Assembly (NCBI GenBank): GCA_003551945.1 | Contig: PUNZ01000034.1 | Location: forward strand, 1 to 19,631 | DNA length: 19,631 bases | Reading direction: 5' to 3' | Source of the DNA: Halovenus sp. | Lineage (GTDB): Archaea > Halobacteriota > Halobacteria > Halobacteriales > Haloarculaceae | In this document: piece after piece, positions 1 to 6,851 of the stretch | Position numbering within the stretch: the stretch's first letter is position 1 | Layout: every line of letters begins with the position of its first letter | Program-made: the position numbers and the translations under genes | The notes under the pieces: generated by a model | What the model saw: only the letters and a program-made list of their open reading frames with translations | The model's database searches: none | Told to the model about the DNA's origin: nothing

Positions 1-1141
1 CTGGCACCATATCCGGCGTTGTCATCTCAGCGACGATGATATCTCCTTCCTGGACCTTATCAAGCTCGTTGAGGTCTGTCAGAATCCGCACCGCACCGGA
101 AGCTCGACCGGGACTTGCACCAATGCCAGAGACGACTGTTTCAGTTTCTTGTTCGGACGAGACGCCACCATTTGAGGTGGCTGCGGATTGTCGCCCCTCT
201 TCACTTATCGTCGTAATCGGGCGGGATTGGAGGAGGTAGACCTCTCCCTCATTAATCGCCCACTCGACGTCCTGTGGGTCGCCGTAGTACGCTTCGATCT
301 CTTCACCGACCGCAAGTAGTTCATCCAATTCGCTATCGGTCAGCACCCGTTTATCCTGCTTTTCTGCGGGAACTTCCTGCTCGACGGTCTCACCCGTCTC
401 CGCATCTCGGACGTGCATTACTTTTTTCGTCGCAACGGTTTCCTCGCTTAACTCGCCGGTTTCCCTGTCGATAACATAGTTATCGGGTGTGACTGCCCCG
501 GAGACAACGGCTTCACCGAGCCCCCATGCTGCCTCGATGGTGACAACCGGCGCGCCGGTCGACGGATGGCTGGTAAACATAACGCCGCTTTTGTTGGCGT
601 CTACCATCTCTTGGACGACGACAGCGATGTCCACGAGTTCATTTTCGAAGCCCTGTTCGGTTCGATAGTACAGCGCTCGTTGCGTAAACAACGAGGCCCA
701 ACAGTCACGGACGCGGTCGACGAGGTTCTCGCCGGTCACATTCAAGAAGGTCTCTTGCTGTCCGGCAAATGATGCCCCGGGCAAGTCCTCCGCGGTCGCT
801 GATGACCGGACCGCCACAAAGGCATCGTCGCCAATTTCGTGGTAGGCTGCCAGAATCTCCTCATGAAGCTCTTCGGGCATTGGTGTCTCACGAATGAGCG
901 TCTGTGCGGCCTCCGCAGCCTCGGCTAACGCTCCAGAGTCGTCAGTGTCGATGTCGACTATCTCGAATAGCTCTGTCTCGATCCCGGTGTCTTCGATGAA
1001 CGAGCGATACGTCTGCGCAGTCACGACGAACGCCGGGGGGACAGGCAGGTCCGCTGCGGTCATCTCTCCGAGTGATGCGGCTTTACCGCCGACGGTCTCG
1101 ATGTCGTCGGCCCTGATGTCTTCCAGCCAGAGTACAGCCAT
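1..1141 (-). CDS. ppsA: Phosphoenolpyruvate synthase, N-terminal part (cut by window edge)
   Basis: PEP synthase (pyruvate, water dikinase) makes PEP from pyruvate and ATP in the cytoplasm, the entry step of gluconeogenesis. I translated the reverse strand from the ATG at 1141-1139; about 380 residues are present and the frame runs off the left edge. Visible family marks are GGKAASLGEM near residue 18, the ATP-grasp stretch AVRSSATAEDLPGASFAGQQ near residue 107, YGDPQDVEWA near 280 and LLQSRPIT near 297. The start of the swivelling phosphohistidine domain (GIGASPGRASG, then VAEMTTPDMVP) is just visible. The catalytic histidine and the C-terminal PEP/pyruvate barrel lie outside the window. The next gene on the same strand ends 113 bp upstream, so this gene probably has its own promoter, but I could not pick a convincing TATA box there. 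Confidence 0.93.
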   Translation of the reverse strand, partial: MAVLWLEDIRADDIETVGGKAASLGEMTAADLPVPPAFVVTAQTYRSFIEDTGIETELFEIVDIDTDDSGALAEAAEAAQTLIRETPMPEELHEEILAAYHEIGDDAFVAVRSSATAEDLPGASFAGQQETFLNVTGENLVDRVRDCWASLFTQRALYYRTEQGFENELVDIAVVVQEMVDANKSGVMFTSHPSTGAPVVTIEAAWGLGEAVVSGAVTPDNYVIDRETGELSEETVATKKVMHVRDAETGETVEQEVPAEKQDKRVLTDSELDELLAVGEEIEAYYGDPQDVEWAINEGEVYLLQSRPITTISEEGRQSAATSNGGVSSEQETETVVSGIGASPGRASGAVRILTDLNELDKVQEGDIIVAEMTTPDMVP

Positions 1142-1254
1142 ATACGTGGTCGTAAGGAATAAGACGAGGCTAAAGAACTTTTACCTTCGTTCCTGTTGGT
1201 ACGTTCTCTATACTCATGGTATCAACACACATACTTTTGGTTTGGCTTTCCGAG

Positions 1255-2175
1255 CTATCTCGCTTCGATAATATCATCACCATCGTCTTCAGGAATGACT
1301 GCTGTTCCTTCGAGCACGGTTATCCCATGGCCACTGATTGTCGGTTGAGACGCAACCGTGACTGACAGCTTCGAGGGCCGGTCGATGAAATGACCTGATT
1401 CACACTGTATGCGGTCATACTCACCATCGAATGCCGCATGAGCCGAAAGGTATGCACTACAGGCACCGGTAGCCAAGCCGTCTACTGGTCTCTCCACAAT
1501 CAGTGGCTCTTTTGACTCACTTTGATTTGTTTCGGTGCCCGCTTCGTTGGAGGCCGCAATCGTAAATGTCCGTGCGTGTACTGCACTGTCCGGACTCAGC
1601 GTGTCAAACGTAAACGCAATCACCCGCGAGACTTCGCATTCGTCACAGAGCTGCCGAAAGCTTTCCGAAACGGGAGTCGCTTGACGTAGATGTTCGAGGA
1701 AGTTGACGGGGACGATGAGCGTACCGTTGTCTGATTTGCTGCGTCCAAACGGCAAGTCAGCACCGACATCTTTGAGTGAGTCAACAGAGAGGCCAAGTGC
1801 GGCCGCTACGTCATCTTCTGCAACTGTTGGCTCATCGATTGACTGGGCTGCCAACGAGACCAGAACTTCTCGAGACCTGAACGAAAGTTCTTCTACCTCC
1901 GGAAAATCCGCAGCTTCAAATTGTACATCTTCACCCGTGAGTACTCCTTGTTCGAAAAGACCTGTACAGCCAGCGACTGCAGCCCCCACTGGTGAACCAG
2001 CTCCGGTATACCGAAGCGCTCCATCCTGTTGCCAAACGGCTCCGACAGTGCCAAATTCGCTTCCAAGTTGTCGTCGCTGTGTTTCGGAAAGCGACCCCTC
2101 TGGAATAATCACAAACGGCTCACCGGTCAGTGGCTCGGTTGCAAACGCATTGCCGACCAGCACTCGTTGTCCCAT
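1255..2175 (-). CDS. PhzF-fold protein with apparently lost catalytic residues
   Basis: This 306-residue protein matches the PhzF/diaminopimelate-epimerase-like fold by eye. The N-terminal pattern VGNAFATEPLTGEPFVII (residues 7-24) corresponds to the family's vDvFtxxpfxGNPaaVv. SPVGAAVAGCTGLFEQG (61-77) corresponds to pLCGHATLAaahvLfexG. VDGLATGACSAYLSAH (231-246) corresponds to xEDPATGSAxgxLxxY, and GHFIDRPSKLSV (261-272) to the C-terminal QGxxmgRPSxixv. Length is normal for the family (about 260-310). The residues known to matter in PhzF are not there: the SETAF glutamate falls in FGTVGAVW (41-48), the GH histidine is Ala65, and the EDPATG Asp is replaced in DGLATG. It probably keeps the fold but not the usual isomerase chemistry. 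It follows the winged-helix gene by 50 bp on the same strand, so the two are likely co-transcribed. The true function is unknown. Confidence 0.75.
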   Translation of the reverse strand: MGQRVLVGNAFATEPLTGEPFVIIPEGSLSETQRRQLGSEFGTVGAVWQQDGALRYTGAGSPVGAAVAGCTGLFEQGVLTGEDVQFEAADFPEVEELSFRSREVLVSLAAQSIDEPTVAEDDVAAALGLSVDSLKDVGADLPFGRSKSDNGTLIVPVNFLEHLRQATPVSESFRQLCDECEVSRVIAFTFDTLSPDSAVHARTFTIAASNEAGTETNQSESKEPLIVERPVDGLATGACSAYLSAHAAFDGEYDRIQCESGHFIDRPSKLSVTVASQPTISGHGITVLEGTAVIPEDDGDDIIEAR

Positions 2176-2225
2176 AGCGGTTGCTCACAGCGCAGGGAGT
2201 TGATACTGACGGACGAGCGGCGGAG

Positions 2226-2834
2226 TTAGCGGTCGCGAGTAAACTTGACCAGGCGCGGTGCCATATCCGCAAGCGCTGCGGCATCCTCACCAAAGGAGTC
2301 CGCATAGCGGACCAATAACAACAACACCGTTTCCGGGTTTGTTACCGTATAGCCTCCCGTTCGCTCAAGCAACCCGACTTCTTCGAGTTGTGCGCCATAC
2401 TTACTCACTGTCGGCCCAGAAACATCAAGCGACTCAGCCAGTTCACCCGCCGAAATACCGGGTTGTTCGAGAAGCGTAATTAACATTCCCCGCGGTGTTT
2501 CCCGACGGAGATAACTGAGGGTTGCTTGTTCGAATGGACTGAATCGGTGTGCCTGAAAATACCGTCGGTAATCTCCATCTTTGTAGCTCTCGACGACCTC
2601 CTCGTTTTCGAGCTGTTTAAGATGGTGCTGTGTTTCGCCGGTTCCGAGTTGCAAATCGTCTCGAATCTTGGAAAAATGGGCACCGGGCGTCGCGGTGACG
2701 TACCCTGCGATTGCATCATGTGCGTCGCTTTCGGATGCGCTTGCGACCGAGACCAGCGGTGTCGCCGCTCCGAGTGCAGCGAACCGACGCAATGTAGCGC
2801 GTTTCGATTTGTCGACATCCCCACCGCGACTCAT
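2226..2834 (-). CDS. Double winged-helix transcriptional regulator with Tat-like N-terminus
   Basis: This 202-residue protein has two predicted winged-helix DNA-binding domains. The first (about residues 38-94) has the archaeal pattern TPGAHFSKIRDDLQLGTGETQHHLKQLE followed by the wing DGDYRRYF. The second (about 101-160) has the core GISAGELAESLDVSGPTVSKYGAQLEEVGLLERT. The C-terminal 40 residues are mostly helical. Before domain 1 there is a basic then hydrophobic stretch, KRATLRRFAALGAATPLVSVASA (residues 11-33), resembling a twin-arginine signal or a weak membrane anchor, which is odd for a DNA-binding protein. There is no other ATG before residue 117, so most of this segment must be made unless a TTG start at residue 15 is used. 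The gene is divergent from a UspA gene and is followed after 50 bp by the PhzF-like gene, its likely partner or target. The ligand is unknown. Confidence 0.82.
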   Translation of the reverse strand: MSRGGDVDKSKRATLRRFAALGAATPLVSVASASESDAHDAIAGYVTATPGAHFSKIRDDLQLGTGETQHHLKQLENEEVVESYKDGDYRRYFQAHRFSPFEQATLSYLRRETPRGMLITLLEQPGISAGELAESLDVSGPTVSKYGAQLEEVGLLERTGGYTVTNPETVLLLLVRYADSFGEDAAALADMAPRLVKFTRDR

Positions 2835-2859
2835 TATCTATTCGATAGGTGGGTCAACG

Positions 2860-2865
2860 TAAAAC
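2860..2865 (-). promoter_or_regulatory. TATA-like box for the double winged-helix regulator
   Basis: On the minus strand the sequence GTTTTACG (plus-strand cgtaaaac, 2858-2865) lies about 30 nt before the ATG at 2834. This spacing would place transcription start at or next to the start codon, as in leaderless haloarchaeal genes. No Shine-Dalgarno is visible. Confidence 0.5.
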
Positions 2866-2879
2866 GCCTTCGCTGCTTC

Positions 2880-2894
2880 ATGCCAATTTGGTAT
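2880..2894. promoter_or_regulatory. 15-bp imperfect palindrome between regulator and usp (candidate operator)
   Basis: The sequence ATGCCAATTTGGTAT is a palindrome with one mismatched pair around a central T (CCAA-T-TTGG core). It sits upstream of both divergent genes, about 16 bp beyond the regulator's TATA-like box and about 75 bp before the usp start. A smaller inverted repeat, CTAT-TCG-ATAG (2838-2848), lies over the expected transcription start of the regulator. Both could be binding sites for the adjacent regulator; this is inference from position and symmetry only. Confidence 0.35.
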
Positions 2895-2937
2895 GGAAGG
2901 TGCCGTATAACTACGTATCTCGAAATAAGAGCGATAG

Positions 2938-2944
2938 TATTTTC
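2938..2944 (+). promoter_or_regulatory. TATA-like box for the UspA gene
   Basis: GTATTTTC (2937-2944) lies 25-32 nt before the ATG at 2969. This fits a leaderless transcript and supports choosing that ATG over upstream in-frame ones, which would leave the promoter inside the coding region. Confidence 0.4.
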
Positions 2945-2968
2945 AGACTGTCCGATGTCAGAGAGAGT

Positions 2969-3370
2969 ATGACGACAGTGCTTATTCCGGTAGACACCGA
3001 CAGGGCGCCTGCGCGCGCCCAAGCGCAAGTAGTTGTTGACTTATTCGACCCTGAAACGGTCTCTGCAATCATTTTTCACGTCTTTGAAAATAATCCCGAA
3101 GGCGCATCTGTGTCACAGTTAGCGTCCACACGAGCTGCCGAGGAGGTTCTTTCGGACGCTGGGGCAACGGTGACACATGCTGCAACTGGTGGTGAAGCGC
3201 CGACGGACGCAATACTCGCTGCGGCTGCTGACAACGACGTTGACCTCATCTGTCTGGGGACGCCGGACAGAACTCCCGCAGGGAAGGCGGTGTTCGGGAG
3301 CGTCTCACAGAGTGTTGTCTTGAACGCAGTGCATCCTGTTGTCTTTGCAGCGAGTGGCGATTCAGCCTAA
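2969..3370 (+). CDS. UspA-family small universal stress protein
   Basis: This is a single-domain universal stress protein of 133 residues, somewhat short for the family (about 140-160). It starts MTTVLIPVDTDRAPARA, the usual first beta strand with an Asp. It has the middle pattern PTDAILAAAADNDVDLICLGTPDR and ends with GKAVFGSVSQSVVLNAVHPVVF, typical of the Usp nucleotide-binding edge. The classical G-2x-G-9x-G(S/T) loop is altered: the second glycine is replaced in GTPDR, while the later GS is kept, so ATP binding is uncertain. Such proteins are cytoplasmic and often form dimers. I chose the ATG at 2969 because the frame upstream is not Usp-like and a TATA-like box sits about 30 nt before it. 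It is divergent from the regulator and 68 bp upstream of elp3. Confidence 0.85.
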   Translation: MTTVLIPVDTDRAPARAQAQVVVDLFDPETVSAIIFHVFENNPEGASVSQLASTRAAEEVLSDAGATVTHAATGGEAPTDAILAAAADNDVDLICLGTPDRTPAGKAVFGSVSQSVVLNAVHPVVFAASGDSA

Positions 3371-3390
3371 GTAGACTCTTTTGAACAGGA

Positions 3391-3418
3391 GGCCGACAAG
3401 CGATACGCTTATTCGGCC
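3391..3418. promoter_or_regulatory. Long inverted repeat over the elp3 promoter
   Basis: The arms are GGCCGA-c-AAGCG (3391-3402) and CGCTT-at-TCGGCC (3406-3418) around the 3-nt loop ATA. This gives 11 paired positions with a single small asymmetric bulge. The right arm contains CTTATT, the likely TATA-like box of elp3, so the repeat overlaps the core promoter. It begins 20 nt after the usp stop codon, so in a usp transcript it would fold as a 3' hairpin, though no T-run follows it. A role as operator, as terminator or processing element, or both, is possible. Confidence 0.5.
3408..3414 (+). promoter_or_regulatory. TATA-like box for elp3
   Basis: The A/T-rich centre CTTATT lies about 26-31 nt before the elp3 ATG at 3439, consistent with leaderless transcription. 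It sits within the right arm of the inverted repeat at 3391-3418. Confidence 0.4.
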
Positions 3419-3438
3419 GAAGAAGCGAACTAATAGCG

Positions 3439-5115
3439 ATGAGTACGGAGCTTGCCACAGAAGCGTCCGATGCCTACGAGAAGGCGTGTGCCGAACTCGT
3501 TGAGCGGTTGCTCGACGGCGATATTGCCCGTGATGAGATTGAAGCCGCAAAAAAAGAGGTCTGTGGCAAATACTCCTCTCCCAAAGTTCCGAGAAACTCC
3601 GACCTACTGGATTTCGCTGGGGAGGACTACCGCGAACAGTTAGAGCCGCTCTTGCAACGAAAACCGGTGAGAACCGCATCCGGGGTTTCCCCGATTGCGA
3701 TTATGACATCGCCGGAACGGTGTCCACACGGAAAATGTCTTTACTGTCCGGGCGGGCCAGATTCCGAGTTTTCAAGTTCACAAAGTTATACCGGTCACGA
3801 ACCGGCGGCTGCGCGCGGCAAACAGAACGACTACGACCCGTATGGACAGGTGACGCTTCGGCTTGAACAACTCCGTGAGATTGGCCATCCTGTCGATAAG
3901 GCCGAACTGATTCTCATGGGTGGGACGATGACTGCCCGCAGCCATGACTATCAGGAGTGGTTCGTCAAGCGCGCGCTCGAGGCGATGAACGACTACGATG
4001 TCGACGGGGAACCTGCACCGGCACAGGGGAAAAGCTTCGCAGAGGACCCAAATTCGGTCGAGTTCAAATACGTCGAGGATGTGATTGCCGAAAACGAGAC
4101 TGGTGACGTACGAAACATTGCAACGACGTTCGAGACTAAGCCTGATTGGTGTGACCCAGAACAAATCAATCGAATGCTGGACCTTGGTGGGACGAAAGTA
4201 GAAGTCGGTGTTCAGACCACCTTCGAACGAATCAACCGGGAGATGCACCGCGGTCATGGCACACAGGATTCAATCGACGCCAATCGGCGACTTCGTGATT
4301 CAGGCTTCAAGGTTGGATTCCACATGATGCCCGGCCAACCGGGTATGTCGAAGGAGATGTGTCTCGAAGATTTCCGTCGGATTTTCAACCACTCCGACTG
4401 GCGACCGGATTTCCTCAAGATTTACCCAACGCTGGTTGTCGAAGGCACGGCCATCTATGATTGGTGGCATAAAGACGAGTACGACCCGCTGAACAACGAG
4501 GAGGCCGCAGAGCTAGTCGCAGAAATCAAAGATATGATACCGCGATATACGCGGCTTCAGCGCGTCCAGCGCGATATTCCAGCGGACTTCATCGAGGGCG
4601 GTGTCTGGAAGTCGAACCTTCGCCAACTTGCCCGACAGCGGATGGAAGAACACGGGTGGAACTGCGAATGTATCCGATGCAGAGAAGTCGGTATGAACGA
4701 CGAAACTCCGGAAACCGTTGAGTTGGATGTACACACCTACGAGGTTGCAGGCGGGACGGAACATTTCATCAGCTTCGAGGATTTCGAGAAAGACTTACTC
4801 ATTGGCTTTTGCCGATTGCGGTTTCCGAATGACCCGGTTCGCCGAGAGCTCGAATCGGCAGCGGTTGTCCGTGAACTGCACGTTTATGGCAGTCAGGTTG
4901 GTGTCGGCGAACAACCTGCGATGGACGACGGCGGCGAAGTTACCCCACATCAGCATCAGGGGTACGGCCAGCGACTCCTTTCGGAAGCCGAACGCCTTGC
5001 ATCCGAGGCGGGCTATTCAAAGCTCGCGGTGCTCAGTGGCATCGGTGTTCGAGAGTACTACCGGAATAAACTGGACTTTGTGCAGGATGGACCATACGTA
5101 AGCAAACAGCTCTGA
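3439..5115 (+). CDS. elp3: Elp3, tRNA wobble uridine-34 carboxymethyl-forming enzyme
   Basis: Elp3 builds a carboxymethyl-type group on uridine 34 of certain tRNAs using a radical SAM centre and acetyl-CoA; archaea have it without the other Elongator subunits. The 558-residue length is normal. The radical-SAM domain holds CPHGKCLYCPGG (Cys95, Cys100, Cys103, the 4Fe-4S ligands) and continues with SYTGHEPAAARG, LILMGGTMTAR (158-167) and VEVGVQTTFERI (254-265). The cysteine-rich segment WNCECIRC (407-414) is the expected zinc site before the acetyltransferase domain. The GNAT part has RELHVYGS (488-495), the acetyl-CoA loop HQGYGQRLL (506-514) and GIGVREYYR (534-542). All key residues appear intact. 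The ATG at 3439 gives the usual N-terminus. It is transcribed in the same direction as usp but probably from its own promoter. Confidence 0.97.
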   Translation: MSTELATEASDAYEKACAELVERLLDGDIARDEIEAAKKEVCGKYSSPKVPRNSDLLDFAGEDYREQLEPLLQRKPVRTASGVSPIAIMTSPERCPHGKCLYCPGGPDSEFSSSQSYTGHEPAAARGKQNDYDPYGQVTLRLEQLREIGHPVDKAELILMGGTMTARSHDYQEWFVKRALEAMNDYDVDGEPAPAQGKSFAEDPNSVEFKYVEDVIAENETGDVRNIATTFETKPDWCDPEQINRMLDLGGTKVEVGVQTTFERINREMHRGHGTQDSIDANRRLRDSGFKVGFHMMPGQPGMSKEMCLEDFRRIFNHSDWRPDFLKIYPTLVVEGTAIYDWWHKDEYDPLNNEEAAELVAEIKDMIPRYTRLQRVQRDIPADFIEGGVWKSNLRQLARQRMEEHGWNCECIRCREVGMNDETPETVELDVHTYEVAGGTEHFISFEDFEKDLLIGFCRLRFPNDPVRRELESAAVVRELHVYGSQVGVGEQPAMDDGGEVTPHQHQGYGQRLLSEAERLASEAGYSKLAVLSGIGVREYYRNKLDFVQDGPYVSKQL

Positions 5116-5189
5116 GTTCGCCCACTTCTCCGTGTGCACCGCATCTTTTTGTCACTGAGTATTACCTTCTCCTCTTTTGAACCACCCAC

Positions 5190-5234
5190 CGTCAAATAAC
5201 GGTCTATTATTGTGACGTAGAAACCGTCAATAAT
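5190..5234. repeat. Three copies of a CGTCA-AATAA motif, the middle one inverted
   Basis: CGTCAAATAA occurs at 5190-5199. TTATTGTGACG at 5207-5217 is its inverse with one extra base (CGTCACAATAA). CGTCAATAAT occurs at 5225-5234. The first copy is also part of a small palindrome ACCGT-CAAATA-ACGGT. The cluster lies 105-150 bp upstream of the first TATA-like box of the lipoprotein gene. It may be a set of binding sites, but the motifs are short and A/T-rich. Confidence 0.4.
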
Positions 5235-5337
5235 TACTGGAAGTATCGTGATAGATGGTCCGGCTGGTGAGGCGAGTGCATCGGTGAGAATCGTTCTGGT
5301 CCATCACAAATATTGGTCGTCATAGTCCTCGGCAACA

Positions 5338-5345
5338 TTTATACC
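5338..5345 (+). promoter_or_regulatory. TATA box candidate 1 for the lipoprotein gene
   Basis: TTTATACC lies about 83-90 nt before the ATG at 5428. It is the best TATA-consensus match in the region and would give a leader of roughly 55-65 nt. Confidence 0.45.
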
Positions 5346-5395
5346 TATATTGGCTAAAGTCCCAAATTTGCCGCGTAGGGGGCTTAAGACGGTGG

Positions 5396-5402
5396 ATTTA
5401 TC
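5396..5402 (+). promoter_or_regulatory. TATA box candidate 2 for the lipoprotein gene
   Basis: ATTTATCC (5395-5402) lies 26-33 nt before the ATG at 5428, the spacing expected for a leaderless transcript. Either this box, the one at 5338, or both may be used. Confidence 0.4.
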
Positions 5403-5427
5403 CGTGAGTAGTTGGTGTGTACTGAGT

Positions 5428-6795
5428 ATGACAGAGTCAGAAGTGACCCGGCGATGGGTTCTGAGAGGTGGCGCAGCAGTCGGTGCGGTAGCACTGGCCG
5501 GCTGCATTGGCAGAGAAAGCGATGACGACGATGATACTGGCGACGATGATAGTGGTGCAGGTGACGAAGATGAACCAGGCACGTATGAAGTCTGGGCAAC
5601 AGACCAGGGAACCAACACGATTTACATCTACGAGGGGACTGAGGGCGGGGACGAATTTGAACTTCTTGAAGAGATTGATACCACGGAAGAGACTGATGGC
5701 CAGGTGCCACACATGGTACACTTTTCTTCGGATTATGCCTATGCCGCAGTTGCCTGTACGGCAGGCCAGCGAACGCTTGTCTACCGCACCGAAGATAAAG
5801 AGCTCGTCGGTGATATCGAAACCGGTGCTGGCTCGCACTTCGCCGGGTTCACGCCAGAAGACGATGCGATTATCGTCGATGTCATCGGTGAAAGCGAAAT
5901 CGTCAAAGTTGATGCAAATCTCGAAGATGAGGCGTTCGATATCGACGAAGTCATTGCAATCGATGAGTCTATTGACGGGCTGACCGAGCAGGAGGGTGCA
6001 CCAATCTGCCACTCGTATGACCGCAACGGTCGCTCGATTCATACACTTGGTCCGAGTTACAACAACGCAGGTATTGTGGTCATTGACCACGAGGACTTCT
6101 CCGTCGATACGGCAATTCCTGGTGAGGAGGTACCGACGAACTGTGGAACGATGCCCCACCCAACGGAAGACAAATTCTACCTGACGGCTGGTTTGCCAAC
6201 GCCAACTGATGATGATGGCGAACCACTCGAGGGAGAAGAAGGAGTCGGCGATTATTACGTCCTTGACACCGAGAATGGCGCGACCGATGTGATCCACGAG
6301 GAAAGCAGCCGTGGCGTCGATGCCCACGGCTTTTGGTTTACAACCGATGGTGAGGAGCTCTGGGTCCTCAACCGCGAAACGAACGACGGGGTCGTCATCG
6401 ACCCTGAGACAGACGAAGTTATTGAGGAGATCGACGCATTTGGTCCAAACCAACCGGAAGACCCAGAGAACACGGCGGACCGCGACGCACCCGATATTCT
6501 GTGGGCATCCCCCGATGGAGAGTGGATGTTTGCAACACTCCGCGGTCCTGCCCCGCTCTCCGGCGACCCACACGCGGCAACAGGTGTTACGCCAGGGGTT
6601 GCCATCTTGAATACGGAGACCAAAGAAATTGAAACAGTTCTCGAACCGGATCCAATTGATGAGTACTCAGAAGAAGAGATAGAAGCAGCACAGGCAGGGG
6701 AGCCCGATGCCCCCGCGATTCCGGACTTCCACGCTGTCGGTGTTCGACCAGTCGGGGATTGGGATATCGATGTCGGAACACCGCCGTTTAACTAA
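5428..6795 (+). CDS. Tat-exported lipoprotein, beta-propeller-like (YncE/YVTN type)
   Basis: This 455-residue protein begins with a twin-arginine signal, TRRWVLRGG (7-15), and a lipobox LAGC with Cys26 as the lipidation site, so it is predicted to be exported folded and anchored outside the membrane. A linker of Asp/Glu/Gly (about 29-50) follows, typical of haloarchaeal lipoproteins. The rest repeats short strands such as YEVWATDQGTNTIYIYEG, HGFWFTTDGEELWVLNR and DILWASPDGEWMFATLRG, the blade pattern of a beta-propeller. Histidines recur at blade starts (His95, His98, His137, His195, His244, His300, His435), and Cys194 and Cys239 lie in similar places. There is no C-terminal PGF-type sorting signal. 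The ATG at 5428 was chosen because it puts the Tat motif seven residues in; upstream in-frame codons only add unrelated sequence. Substrate or cofactor is unknown. It is convergent with the next gene. Confidence 0.85.
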   Translation: MTESEVTRRWVLRGGAAVGAVALAGCIGRESDDDDDTGDDDSGAGDEDEPGTYEVWATDQGTNTIYIYEGTEGGDEFELLEEIDTTEETDGQVPHMVHFSSDYAYAAVACTAGQRTLVYRTEDKELVGDIETGAGSHFAGFTPEDDAIIVDVIGESEIVKVDANLEDEAFDIDEVIAIDESIDGLTEQEGAPICHSYDRNGRSIHTLGPSYNNAGIVVIDHEDFSVDTAIPGEEVPTNCGTMPHPTEDKFYLTAGLPTPTDDDGEPLEGEEGVGDYYVLDTENGATDVIHEESSRGVDAHGFWFTTDGEELWVLNRETNDGVVIDPETDEVIEEIDAFGPNQPEDPENTADRDAPDILWASPDGEWMFATLRGPAPLSGDPHAATGVTPGVAILNTETKEIETVLEPDPIDEYSEEEIEAAQAGEPDAPAIPDFHAVGVRPVGDWDIDVGTPPFN

Positions 6796-6801
6796 ATGAA
6801 G

Positions 6802-6806
6802 TTTTT
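6802..6806 (+). terminator. T-run after the lipoprotein gene
   Basis: TTTTT at 6802-6806, with TTTT at 6817-6820, follows the stop at 6795 within the short convergent gap. Archaeal RNA polymerase often stops at such T-runs without a hairpin. The assignment rests on position only. Confidence 0.35.
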
Positions 6807-6851
6807 CACGAGACAATTTTCCTATTTATCACTCGAACAGAGAACTTTTTG

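Larger units (their letters stand above)
5116..5427. other. 312-bp intergenic region between elp3 and the lipoprotein gene
   Basis: No gene is supported here. After the elp3 stop there are short T-runs (5146-5150 and 5175-5178) that could end elp3 transcription. Next comes a cluster of three related motifs at 5190-5234. Two TATA-like boxes follow (5338-5345 and 5396-5402), upstream of the lipoprotein start at 5428. The stretch 5235-5330 shows nothing I can assign. Confidence 0.6.

Noticed and set aside
2849..2968. Upstream in-frame extension of the UspA gene
   Set aside because: The added residues are not Usp-like and would cover the promoter region; the ATG at 2969 has the correct Usp N-terminus.
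3778..4257. Open frame of 159 codons antisense to elp3
   Set aside because: Opposite a highly conserved radical-SAM domain; no family similarity seen.
5254..5305. Inverted GATGG...CCATC pair upstream of the lipoprotein gene, considered as an RNA hairpin
   Set aside because: Only about 5-7 pairs across a loop of roughly 40 nt, with no conserved-looking internal pairing; expected by chance.
5518..5570. GAT/GAC-rich repetitive stretch considered as a tandem repeat
   Set aside because: It simply encodes the Asp-rich linker after the lipobox and has no regular unit.
5437..6573. Long open frame (378 codons) on the minus strand opposite the lipoprotein gene
   Set aside because: It is the antisense shadow of a gene rich in GAT/GAC/GAA codons; its product is unlike any family and has no promoter or plausible composition for a haloarchaeal protein.
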